Positions 7,013-14,440 of a stretch of DNA of 40,755 nt are shown piece after piece. A program made the translations under genes and the position numbers. This DNA comes from NORP240 sp038134485. Lineage in GTDB: Bacteria; Pseudomonadota; Gammaproteobacteria; Pseudomonadales; Pseudohongiellaceae. The notes under the pieces are model-generated. The model saw only the letters and a list, made by a program, of their open reading frames with translations. It did no database searches and had not been told where the DNA came from. The stretch covers positions 1 through 40,755 of the forward strand of contig JAYPVG010000029.1 of assembly GCA_038134485.1 (NCBI GenBank), given 5' to 3'. How positions within the stretch are numbered: the first letter of the stretch is position 1; each line of letters opens with the position of its first letter.

Positions 7013-8257
7013 ATGAAAGCAAGTCTCGTCGCAATTTTTATCTTTAGCTGCATTGCGCCACAGGCTCTTGGCGCTGAGAACGGCGCAAATAGCGCTCTCG
7101 TCACGGAATTTTGGTTAGCGCGATCACTGGACGTGCGAGAAGCGGCAATGCAGCGGCTGCTCGACGGCAGCAGCAATGTAGATACCCTCTACAGCTGGTT
7201 AAAAAATGGGCCCGATTATTCCCCTGATGTAGAGGTCGGTTATCGGGAACTCGAGAGGCTCGCTGAGGATGGGACTCGTTTTCCCTATATATTGCTGGTG
7301 CCAGAATCTTACGACGCGACACGCCGCTATCCGGTCGAATTCATGCTGCATGGTGGCGTCAGCCGACCATACCCGACCGAGGCCGGCAGTTGGTGGCGCG
7401 GCGGTATCGATTCACTGCGAAGCGAAGACAAGATCATAGTTGTGCCTGCCGCCTGGAATGAAGCCTTCTGGTGGTTTCCGAATCAGGCGGTTAACTTGCA
7501 GGCAATCCTGAGGGACGTTAAGCGTGAGTACAATGTTGCTGACAATCAGGTTTTTCTGACAGGCATCTCTGATGGTGGCACTGGCGCCTATTTCTTTGCC
7601 TTCAAGCAGCATACCGAGTGGGCAGCTTTTATGCCCTACATAGGGCATCCCGGAGTGCTGCGTAACCCAGCTGGGCAGGCCAGTTATCAACTGTATTTCG
7701 AAAACCTGATCGGCAAACCACTATATATCGTTAATGGTGAGGATGATCCGCTTTATCCAGCTGCATCGTTGGCGCCCTTCATCAACGTGCTGAGGGAAGC
7801 CGAGATCGATCATGTCTTTCGCGAAATAGAAAAAGGCGGCCACAATACCCGCTGGTTGCCGGATGAAACGGCGGCAATCGAACAGTTCAAGCTGGACAAT
7901 CCGCGCGACCCTCTGCCCGACAGTGTGCAATGGGTGACCGACAGCACAGACCGCTTCAATCGCAGTCACTGGCTGATTATTGATGAACTGGCTCGGGAAA
8001 ACGCGCCGGGAATGGTCAAGGTGTCTCGCAATGGCAATATCATCAACGTGAATACTGCATCTGTCGCGGCATTTACTCTACTGCTCAGCCCCGAAGAAAT
8101 AGATTTCACGCGGCCCGTGGCAATTTACATCAATGATTCACTGAGGCGTAGTGAGCGGGTACAGCAAGACCCGCAGACTCTACTAAAGTGGGCGGCAACT
8201 GACCTGGACAAAAGTATGCTCTTTACCGCAGAGCTTAATTTACGTGTAGCGGAATAG
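7013..8257 (+). CDS. Secreted alpha/beta hydrolase, feruloyl-esterase / PHB-depolymerase-like
   Basis: 414 residues with a signal peptide (cleavage near ALGA) and a GGGAGAT ribosome site. The catalytic core is about 85-300: HGG oxyanion-type motif at 113-115, nucleophile Ser186 in GISDGG, acid Asp244 or Asp245 in NGEDDPLYP, and His277 in KGGHNTRW. This order and spacing fit an esterase of the PHB depolymerase / feruloyl esterase group. About 110 C-terminal residues form an extra beta-rich domain of unknown role. It probably acts on an ester substrate in the periplasm or outside the cell. It lies directly after the secreted cupin gene and is likely co-transcribed with it. Confidence 0.85.
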   Translation: MKASLVAIFIFSCIAPQALGAENGANSALVTEFWLARSLDVREAAMQRLLDGSSNVDTLYSWLKNGPDYSPDVEVGYRELERLAEDGTRFPYILLVPESYDATRRYPVEFMLHGGVSRPYPTEAGSWWRGGIDSLRSEDKIIVVPAAWNEAFWWFPNQAVNLQAILRDVKREYNVADNQVFLTGISDGGTGAYFFAFKQHTEWAAFMPYIGHPGVLRNPAGQASYQLYFENLIGKPLYIVNGEDDPLYPAASLAPFINVLREAEIDHVFREIEKGGHNTRWLPDETAAIEQFKLDNPRDPLPDSVQWVTDSTDRFNRSHWLIIDELARENAPGMVKVSRNGNIINVNTASVAAFTLLLSPEEIDFTRPVAIYINDSLRRSERVQQDPQTLLKWAATDLDKSMLFTAELNLRVAE

Positions 8258-8290
8258 AGTAAGCTGACAGCCGTTGTATGCTGATTTAGT

Positions 8291-8710
8291 TCAGGATCTT
8301 TTTTCCCGTAGCTTTTGCCATATATCGGGGGACCGGGTTACCTTTCCTTCGGAATCGGTCCAGACATGTCGGGTATATCCCGTGACCAATTTTTTACCGC
8401 TATTTGCAGAAAGCAACTGGTAGGCAAATGTTAATTGTCGGCTGCGTGATTCTTCAATCCAGCAGCGGATGATGACAATGTCGCCGTAGGCAATGCCTTC
8501 GGTGTAACGGAGATTGGCTTCGGTGACGGGCAAGCGATAGCCGCTGGCTTCGATATCCGCGTAATTGCTGCCCATTTCCCGCATGTAGTGACTTCTGCCT
8601 TCTTCAAAGTAAACCAGATAGGCAGCATGGTGAACGACGCCCATGGCGTCCGTCTCCGCGTAGCGCACGTGCACCCGGGTTTCCACGATTGAGGCGGTCT
8701 GATCTGACAT
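8291..8710 (-). CDS. Acyl-CoA thioesterase, YbgC / 4-hydroxybenzoyl-CoA thioesterase family
   Basis: 139 residues, the usual size for a single hot-dog domain. The N-terminal motif RYAETDAMGVVHHAAYL contains the family's catalytic aspartate (TDAMG) and the helix start. It is cytoplasmic, with no signal peptide. It would hydrolyse acyl-CoA thioesters; chain-length preference cannot be predicted. It is not linked to tol-pal genes, where the classical ybgC sits. It is divergent from the MFS transporter, with 98 bp between the two starts. Confidence 0.88.
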   Translation of the reverse strand: MSDQTASIVETRVHVRYAETDAMGVVHHAAYLVYFEEGRSHYMREMGSNYADIEASGYRLPVTEANLRYTEGIAYGDIVIIRCWIEESRSRQLTFAYQLLSANSGKKLVTGYTRHVWTDSEGKVTRSPDIWQKLREKRS

Positions 8711-8808
8711 GCAGTTTCTGGCTCTGGATTTAAGAAAAGCGGTTATTATACTTCATACTCCAGAAAAATTCGGGCGACAGGCCTGGATCAATTATTAGCG
8801 ACAGTGAC

Positions 8809-10125
8809 ATGGTAAGCGCCTCCTCATCCGGGATGTTTTATGGTTGGAAAATAATCATTGCGTTGCTGGTGATGCTGACTTTTGCGAGCGGTCTAAGTTT
8901 CTACAACCATGCCATTATTTTGAACGCTCTGGCGCGCCAACCGGAATTTTCGGTCCAATCTGCATCGATTGCAGTATCGCTTTTTTTTCTCAGCGGTGGT
9001 TTCGCAGGACTATGGGTTGCCAGATGGGTAAATGACTATGACCCGCGATTCTGCATCTGTTTTGGGGCAGCTATTTGTTGTGCCTCGCTAGTGGCTCTCG
9101 GATGGATTTCGGCTGTGTGGCAACTCTACCTGCTGTACCTGTTTTTTGGGGTAGGATTTTCCGCGTCCAACCTGATTCCAGCTACCACGTTGGTGACCCG
9201 ATGGTTCCATAAAAAGCGTGCAAGGGCTCTGTCAATTGCATCTACCGGTCTCTCGCTGGGGGGAGTGCTGGTAACACCGGTTTGTGCATTGCTAGTGGAA
9301 GATCTGGGGTTACAAAAAGCTGGGCCCTTGATGGGTGTCATGTATCTGATTGGCGTAGTGCCGGTTTGTTTGATCTGGTTGCGAGCTAGTCCAGAATCAC
9401 TGGGGATGCGTGCAGACGGTGAACAGTCTAACATTAATGAGATACCTGGTACTTTGTCGATTTCCAATCGAGAGGACAGCTCACCAGCCCGCTGGGTCGA
9501 TGCTCAGCAGGCAACGATACGGTTGCCGGAGGGAGTCTCATTCCGCGATGCCAGGAGGGGAAAATTGTTCTGGTGTATCAGCACGGCTTACATTTTTCTT
9601 ATGATGGCTCAGGTTGGAGGGATATCTCATCAATACGGACTGGCTCGGGAGTTGCTCACTGAAGGTCAGACCGCTCTGGCCGTTGCCATTCTGCCAATTG
9701 CTAGCATTTTTGGACGCCTTGCCGGTGGCTGGTTAATTGAGCAAACGTCGATTCGTTCATTTGCAATCAGCATGATGAGTCTTCAGGTTGTGTCGCTGAT
9801 GCTCTTGTCTGCCGGATTCACGCCGTTGACTTTGTGCCTTGGGCTAGCAAGTTTTGGTGTTACTGTTGGAAATCTTCTCATGCTGCAGCCGTTGTTGGTG
9901 GCCGAAGCTTTTGGAGTCCGCGAATACCCCCGCATCTTTGCCGTCAGTAACTTCATGTCATCCTGGGGGACTGCATCAGGTCCTGCTCTACTAGGCTTGG
10001 TTTACGCGGCAAGCAATGGAGTTTACGGCGCCGCCTACATGATCGCGGCCGCCGCAGGCCTGGCAGGCCTCTTTCTATTTCTGGCAGGGGGAACTCTCGA
10101 GCGTCATCGCCAGCGAAAGGCCTGA
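8809..10125 (+). CDS. Major facilitator superfamily transporter
   Basis: 438 residues with about twelve hydrophobic segments in two groups of six, separated by a hydrophilic loop at about residues 200-245. The protein starts SSGMFYGWKIII, a pattern seen in monocarboxylate/oxalate-formate-type MFS members (GWxxxxxxxL). The loop after the second helix has WVARWVNDYDPR in place of the usual G-x-x-x-D-R/K signature. It sits in the inner membrane; the substrate is unknown, and an organic anion is a reasonable guess. An alternative start at 8833 (MFYGW) would remove eight residues. It ends just before the tRNA gene on the opposite strand. Confidence 0.9.
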   Translation: MVSASSSGMFYGWKIIIALLVMLTFASGLSFYNHAIILNALARQPEFSVQSASIAVSLFFLSGGFAGLWVARWVNDYDPRFCICFGAAICCASLVALGWISAVWQLYLLYLFFGVGFSASNLIPATTLVTRWFHKKRARALSIASTGLSLGGVLVTPVCALLVEDLGLQKAGPLMGVMYLIGVVPVCLIWLRASPESLGMRADGEQSNINEIPGTLSISNREDSSPARWVDAQQATIRLPEGVSFRDARRGKLFWCISTAYIFLMMAQVGGISHQYGLARELLTEGQTALAVAILPIASIFGRLAGGWLIEQTSIRSFAISMMSLQVVSLMLLSAGFTPLTLCLGLASFGVTVGNLLMLQPLLVAEAFGVREYPRIFAVSNFMSSWGTASGPALLGLVYAASNGVYGAAYMIAAAAGLAGLFLFLAGGTLERHRQRKA

Positions 10126-10132
10126 CGGGAAT

Positions 10133-10208
10133 TGGAGCGGGCGACGAGATTCGAACTCGCGACAACTAGCTTGGGAAGCTAGGACTCTACCAACTGAGCT
10201 ACACCCGC
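10133..10208 (-). tRNA. tRNA-Gly (anticodon CCC)
   Basis: 76 nt on the minus strand including an encoded CCA end. The acceptor stem GCGGGTG pairs with CGCCCGC (one G-U). The D-arm contains AGCTCAGTTGGTAGAG. The anticodon stem CTAGC/GCTAG encloses the 7-base loop TTCCCAA, giving anticodon CCC, which reads GGG. The T-loop is GTTCGAATC. The sequence closely resembles E. coli glyU. It starts 13 bp after the stop codon of the crotonase gene on the same strand, so it may be processed from that transcript. Confidence 0.97.
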
Positions 10209-10221
10209 ATGAACTGCTTAT

Positions 10222-11076
10222 CTAGATGCCAACAGTTTTGCCAGGGATTTCAGGTAACTCGGCAAAATCACCCTCGCGCTGTTCCCTGCTGGCGCTCATG
10301 GCTTCGGCAATCTCCTCTCGTTGTAACATACTGGCATTCCAGGTGCGAATGTAATCCAATCCGTCGGCAGTGGTGTGATCTCGGGAATAATTGATTATCC
10401 GCTTGGAACCGTAAACGGCCAGTGGAGCCTTGCTCGCTATCTCGGCCGCAATTGTCATAACTTGGGTTAGCATCGTTTGCTGATCCGGAAAAACGGCATT
10501 TACCAGACCTACCTGCCTTGCTTCTTCAGCTGACATTCGACGACCAGTGTAGGCGAGTTCCCGAACGATTCCCTCAGGAATCAATTTTACCAGCCTTGGA
10601 AAGGTTCCTACGTCGGCGGTCATTCCAATGTTCACTTCGAAGATAGTGAAAAAAGCATCCTGCGTCGCGTAGCGCATGTCACAGGCGGTAGTCATGTCCA
10701 CTGCACCGCCTATGCAGCCACCCTGGACTGCGGCCAGCACGGGCAGGCGGCAGTTTTCCAGGCAAGAAAAGGTGTTCTGCAACCTTTCTACATTTCGGTA
10801 AAATGCCTCTCCCCGGACCCGTCGTGCATGACCGTCAGAAGTTGCTTCGTTTACGCTGGATTGCGCGAATGTAGCCAGATCCATGCCAGCCGAAAAATGG
10901 GGCCCGGTGGAGCTAATTACTATGACTCTGGCTTTGACTTGATTATCTATGTCGGCAATGATTTCCGGCAACTCGTCCCAGAATTCGGGAATCATGCTGT
11001 TTCGTTTGTCTGGCCTGTTAAGCTTGATGTGGGCAATTCGGTCCTCGATGGTCACATCAAAACACTGAAAATTCAT
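10222..11076 (-). CDS. Crotonase-family enzyme, likely delta(3,5)-delta(2,4)-dienoyl-CoA isomerase
   Basis: 284 residues starting MNFQCFDVTI; the ATG at 11074-11076 has an AGGA site, and the longer in-frame start adds 17 residues unlike the family. Crotonase landmarks are present: HFSAGMDL (first oxyanion NH) and GGCIGGAVDM (second). Asp127, Glu147 and Asp155 have the same spacing as Asp176, Glu196 and Asp204, the acidic residues of rat dienoyl-CoA isomerase (ECH1), and the surrounding EVNIGMTADVGTFPRL resembles ECH1 closely. This points to isomerisation of 3,5-dienoyl-CoA during oxidation of unsaturated fatty acids with odd-position double bonds. It stands alone, without other beta-oxidation genes. 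Annotation as a generic enoyl-CoA hydratase is the alternative. Confidence 0.88.
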   Translation of the reverse strand: MNFQCFDVTIEDRIAHIKLNRPDKRNSMIPEFWDELPEIIADIDNQVKARVIVISSTGPHFSAGMDLATFAQSSVNEATSDGHARRVRGEAFYRNVERLQNTFSCLENCRLPVLAAVQGGCIGGAVDMTTACDMRYATQDAFFTIFEVNIGMTADVGTFPRLVKLIPEGIVRELAYTGRRMSAEEARQVGLVNAVFPDQQTMLTQVMTIAAEIASKAPLAVYGSKRIINYSRDHTTADGLDYIRTWNASMLQREEIAEAMSASREQREGDFAELPEIPGKTVGI

Positions 11077-11301
11077 GGTAGATATTCCTGCAGTTGGTTT
11101 ACATCGAATTCCCGGAAGATGGAACATCCTACTCTCTGCGAGGAGATTTTACACTCGAAACCCGTTTCTATGGATATTTGTTCGGATTCCAATAGCCGCT
11201 ATCAGACCCAACTATTCCCTTAGATATTGATCTGAGATCCAGTGAACCGCAACAAGCGTTCGATCGAGCTGCTCGAGACAATACTTAGAGGTCGAACACT
11301 A

Positions 11302-12036
11302 CTAGAGTTGAGAAAACGTTGCCCGGTAGGCTGGGTCAGCTTCCATAATATTCAGGAGTTCTGGAGGTCCCAGATAGGTGCTGGCTGAATTCGGTTCAGC
11401 CATGGGGTCCAAGCCTCTGCTAGTGCGGATAAATACGGAATGGTCGAAGCGCTGCCAGCCCAGACCGTATTCCACGGTGCGTCGATCGGTTTGTCGTTCA
11501 AAATTTACTCGGCAGTCACTCAGCTGACACAGGGCATCGTTGATAATACCGAAAAACGAACGATCCAGGTAATAAACGGTATGCGCGAGCTCGTGTCCTA
11601 TGATGCCTATCTGGGCATTGAAGGGTTGTCTCTTGAGCAGCACTTCATCTCGTTCCCCGTCACGCTCTGAATCAATGACGACCAGGTAAGTTCGCATGCC
11701 CGCGGATCGCAGCATGCTGGCCCAGTAAGGTCGAGAGGACAATGGAATATCAACGTCGTCAACAATAAACCGAATGCGGGTATTTTTGAGCTCGGGAAAG
11801 TGACTCAAGGCGACCAGGGCCTGCAGCTCAAAGCCCTCAGGCAGTTCTTTATTACGACCGAATTCCGCCAGCAGCGTCTCGAATAGCTGGCGCTGTTCCA
11901 TCTCCACGTATTCCCGCACTACCGCGACAGGCAGGCTACTGGTTTGCGCTGCGAGCCGGGTAGCATGGTCACTTTGATAATAAAGACAACCAGCAGCCAC
12001 CAATGAGAGAAGCATCAGGCTATACTGTCGAATCAT
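11302..12036 (-). CDS. Lipoprotein with an HExxH zinc-metallopeptidase-like motif
   Basis: 244 residues. The N-terminus is a lipoprotein signal: hydrophobic 6-16 with a lipobox VAAGC at Cys17. GIIGHELAHTVYYLD carries His148, Glu149 and His152, a gluzincin-type zinc site. ERQTD at 180-184 is a plausible ExxxD third-ligand element at the expected distance. The protein would be anchored in a membrane facing the periplasm. I cannot place it in a named family; the substrate is unknown. It is divergent from the lytic transglycosylase, with 69 bp between the starts, so a shared cell-envelope context is possible. Confidence 0.78.
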   Translation of the reverse strand: MIRQYSLMLLSLVAAGCLYYQSDHATRLAAQTSSLPVAVVREYVEMEQRQLFETLLAEFGRNKELPEGFELQALVALSHFPELKNTRIRFIVDDVDIPLSSRPYWASMLRSAGMRTYLVVIDSERDGERDEVLLKRQPFNAQIGIIGHELAHTVYYLDRSFFGIINDALCQLSDCRVNFERQTDRRTVEYGLGWQRFDHSVFIRTSRGLDPMAEPNSASTYLGPPELLNIMEADPAYRATFSQL

Positions 12037-12105
12037 CGGCTTATTTTAGTGAAACATTTAATTCAGACAAGCTCCCGTGCGTTCAAATTTCCACTGATTT
12101 CCATT

Positions 12106-13302
12106 ATGATTCAGCGTATGAAGCTCCTGAATTGCGCCCTCCTGATAATCCTAATCTTGATCCCCTCGTTAGCAGTTTCTCAGCAGCCATCTTTTGAAGA
12201 GTGGCTGGCCGAACTGCGACTCGAGGCGAGGTCCCAGGGTATTAGCGAGCAGACTCTGACCATCACGCTGGATCAGCTCGAGCCCATTGAGCGGGTACTG
12301 GAGCTGGATCGTAGCCAACCCGAATTTGTGCAGACATTCACCCGCTACACCAGTCTGCGGATTACACCGTTGCAGATAGATCGGGGGCGGGCTTTGCTCA
12401 GACAGCACGCGGGCCTGTTAAGCGAGGTACAGCAGCGATACGGGGTGCAACCACATTATCTGGTGTCGTTTTGGGCACTCGAAAGTAATTATGGGGCTGC
12501 GACCGGGGGATTCATGGTTGTTTCTGCTCTGGCTACGCTGGCATACGACCCCCGGAGGGCAGATTTCTTCAGGCGCGAATTGTTGACCGCACTTCGCATC
12601 ATTGACGAAGGGCACATCGCCGCCGAGCGTATGACGGGATCATGGGCGGGAGCGATGGGGCAGTTACAGTTTCTGCCATCCACCTTCGACCGCTACGCAG
12701 TTGACGGCGACAATGACGGTCGGATCGATATTTGGAACAGCCTGCCTGACGTTTTTCATTCGGCGGCCAATTTTCTATCCCAATCCGGTTGGCGCGGCGA
12801 TGAGCGCTGGGGCAGGGAAGTCCAGCTACCCGCTGATTTTGACTATGCTCAATCGGGCACTGGCGTTCGCAGGTCTCTGAGCGATTGGCGTCAACTCGGT
12901 GTTGTCCAGGTTAGTGGCGATCCATTGCCGCAGGTTGATATGGAGGGATCGATTGTAATCCCGGCTGGAGCTACGGGCCCCGCATTTCTCGTTTACAATA
13001 ACTATCGAACCACCCTGGTGTGGAATCGTTCGACATTCTACGCGGTTTCCGTGGGGCATCTTGCTGACAGGTTTGTCGGCGGCGCGCCAATCCAGAATAT
13101 GCCGCCAAATGAACAAGCGCTAAGTCGCAGCGACGTGCTGGAATTGCAGGGACTGCTCAACCAGCAGGGCTTCGATGCAGGTCCTGTAGATGGAATCCTG
13201 GGCGGGCAGACTCGGACCGCTATCAGGGACTATCAGCGCCAATCCGGTATGCCACAGGATGGCTATGCCACGTATATACTTCTTGAATCCTTGCGTGATT
13301 GA
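12106..13302 (+). CDS. Lytic murein transglycosylase, MltB family, with C-terminal peptidoglycan-binding domain
   Basis: 398 residues from the ATG at 12106; the ATG at 12118 (MKLLNCALLIILI) is equally possible and begins the signal peptide directly. Neither has a clear ribosome site. Residues about 30-310 form the MltB/Slt35 domain: FWALESNYGA with the catalytic glutamate, and GAMGQLQFLPSTF with the DGDNDGRIDIW segment. Residues about 335-398 are a PG_binding_1 repeat (QGLLNQQGFDAGPVDG, TRTAIRDYQ). The enzyme cleaves the glycan strand to 1,6-anhydro-muropeptides in the periplasm. The lipobox typical of E. coli MltB is missing, so this form is probably soluble. Confidence 0.93.
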   Translation: MIQRMKLLNCALLIILILIPSLAVSQQPSFEEWLAELRLEARSQGISEQTLTITLDQLEPIERVLELDRSQPEFVQTFTRYTSLRITPLQIDRGRALLRQHAGLLSEVQQRYGVQPHYLVSFWALESNYGAATGGFMVVSALATLAYDPRRADFFRRELLTALRIIDEGHIAAERMTGSWAGAMGQLQFLPSTFDRYAVDGDNDGRIDIWNSLPDVFHSAANFLSQSGWRGDERWGREVQLPADFDYAQSGTGVRRSLSDWRQLGVVQVSGDPLPQVDMEGSIVIPAGATGPAFLVYNNYRTTLVWNRSTFYAVSVGHLADRFVGGAPIQNMPPNEQALSRSDVLELQGLLNQQGFDAGPVDGILGGQTRTAIRDYQRQSGMPQDGYATYILLESLRD

Positions 13303-13394
13303 CCGGATTGCGGTTCGCGGCTCATGAAAAGAAGTGAAAGCCAAACCCCCGATAGCAGCGATCCAATATTCCGACTCGTTACGTAGTAGACGAC

Positions 13395-14411
13395 ATGATA
13401 ATTCCCAATGACACCCCGGCACTAAGACGTTATCGCCAACTGGCCTGGATAACGATAGCCGCGGTCTACTTCCTCATCTTGGTCGGGGCGAGCGTAAGAG
13501 CTTCCGGCGCGGGTATGGGTTGTCCGGATTGGCCAACCTGTTTCGGTCAGTGGATTCCCCCGACCAGTGAGGCGCAGTTACCAGCGAACTATCAGGAAAT
13601 ATATTCCGAGCTGGGATACGCGGATACGCGATTTAATGTAGTCAAAACCTGGACGGAATATGCTAATCGGCTCGTTGGTGTCACCATCGGATTTCTGGTT
13701 TTCCTGACCATGCTATTCTCCTGGTCCTGCCGCAGGCACGATCCCTGGATAATGCGTGCTTCGATTGCCGCGTTTTTGATGACAGGTTTTCAGGGATGGC
13801 TTGGCTCCAGAGTAGTAGCATCCAATTTGCAACCCGGCATGATTACTCTGCATATGCTGATGGCTCTCGCTATCGTCGCAGCCTTGCTTTTCGCTTTAGC
13901 CCAGTCCAGGCGCAATATCATGGCGACGCAGTCCGTCGCGCACATTGATCCGCGATTCGAGAAATGGCTGTACGTGGTTATAGGTCTGGCTCTGGTGCAA
14001 ATCAGTATGGGAACCCAGGTTCGCGAGATGACCGATCTCATCAGTCGCGCCCAGGGTGAAGAATTGCGATCCAGCTGGATTGAATTCATGCCGTGGTTTT
14101 TCTACGTGCACAGAAGCTTCTCGGCAGTCGTGCTGTTCTCCAATTTATGGCTGCTGTATCTGTTGGTCAGATCTATCGGCTGGACTCACAGTCTGACCCG
14201 GTTTACTGTCGCCATGATAGCTGTGACCGGACTGGCGGTGATGTCAGGAGCGACTCTTGGTCACCTCGGAATGCCCAGGTTGGTGCAGCCAACCCACTTG
14301 CTCTCAGCTTCGCTCCTGTTTGGCTTTCAATTTCTGATCTGGATGGGTTATCGACAAGCGCGAAATGCCGAGCCCATTCCCCCCGACGCGGTGTCGCCCC
14401 TCCCGGCCTGA
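13395..14411 (+). CDS. ctaA: Heme A synthase (COX15/CtaA family)
   Basis: 338 residues with about eight transmembrane helices. The first loop has GCPDWPTCFGQWIPP with the cysteine pair of the family, followed by KTWTEYANRLVG, which contains the conserved glutamate and N-R-x-x-G. Histidines in LHMLMA, YVHRSF, LGHLG and PTHLL fit the heme ligands of the two four-helix halves. The enzyme oxidises the C8 methyl of heme O to the formyl of heme A for aa3-type cytochrome oxidases. It usually lies beside ctaB and cox genes, none of which is here. It is convergent with the next gene; only 29 bp separate the two stops. Confidence 0.93.
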   Translation: MIIPNDTPALRRYRQLAWITIAAVYFLILVGASVRASGAGMGCPDWPTCFGQWIPPTSEAQLPANYQEIYSELGYADTRFNVVKTWTEYANRLVGVTIGFLVFLTMLFSWSCRRHDPWIMRASIAAFLMTGFQGWLGSRVVASNLQPGMITLHMLMALAIVAALLFALAQSRRNIMATQSVAHIDPRFEKWLYVVIGLALVQISMGTQVREMTDLISRAQGEELRSSWIEFMPWFFYVHRSFSAVVLFSNLWLLYLLVRSIGWTHSLTRFTVAMIAVTGLAVMSGATLGHLGMPRLVQPTHLLSASLLFGFQFLIWMGYRQARNAEPIPPDAVSPLPA

Positions 14412-14440
14412 ACAGATATTTTCGAGGAATACCCACCGCC

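Noticed and set aside
9953..10165. 70-codon minus-strand frame reaching into the tRNA gene
   Set aside because: Its start lies within the tRNA-Gly gene and the rest is antisense to the MFS transporter.
10133..10208. tRNA gene as an integration site
   Set aside because: No integrase, no repeat of the tRNA 3' end nearby, and flanking genes are ordinary chromosomal ones.
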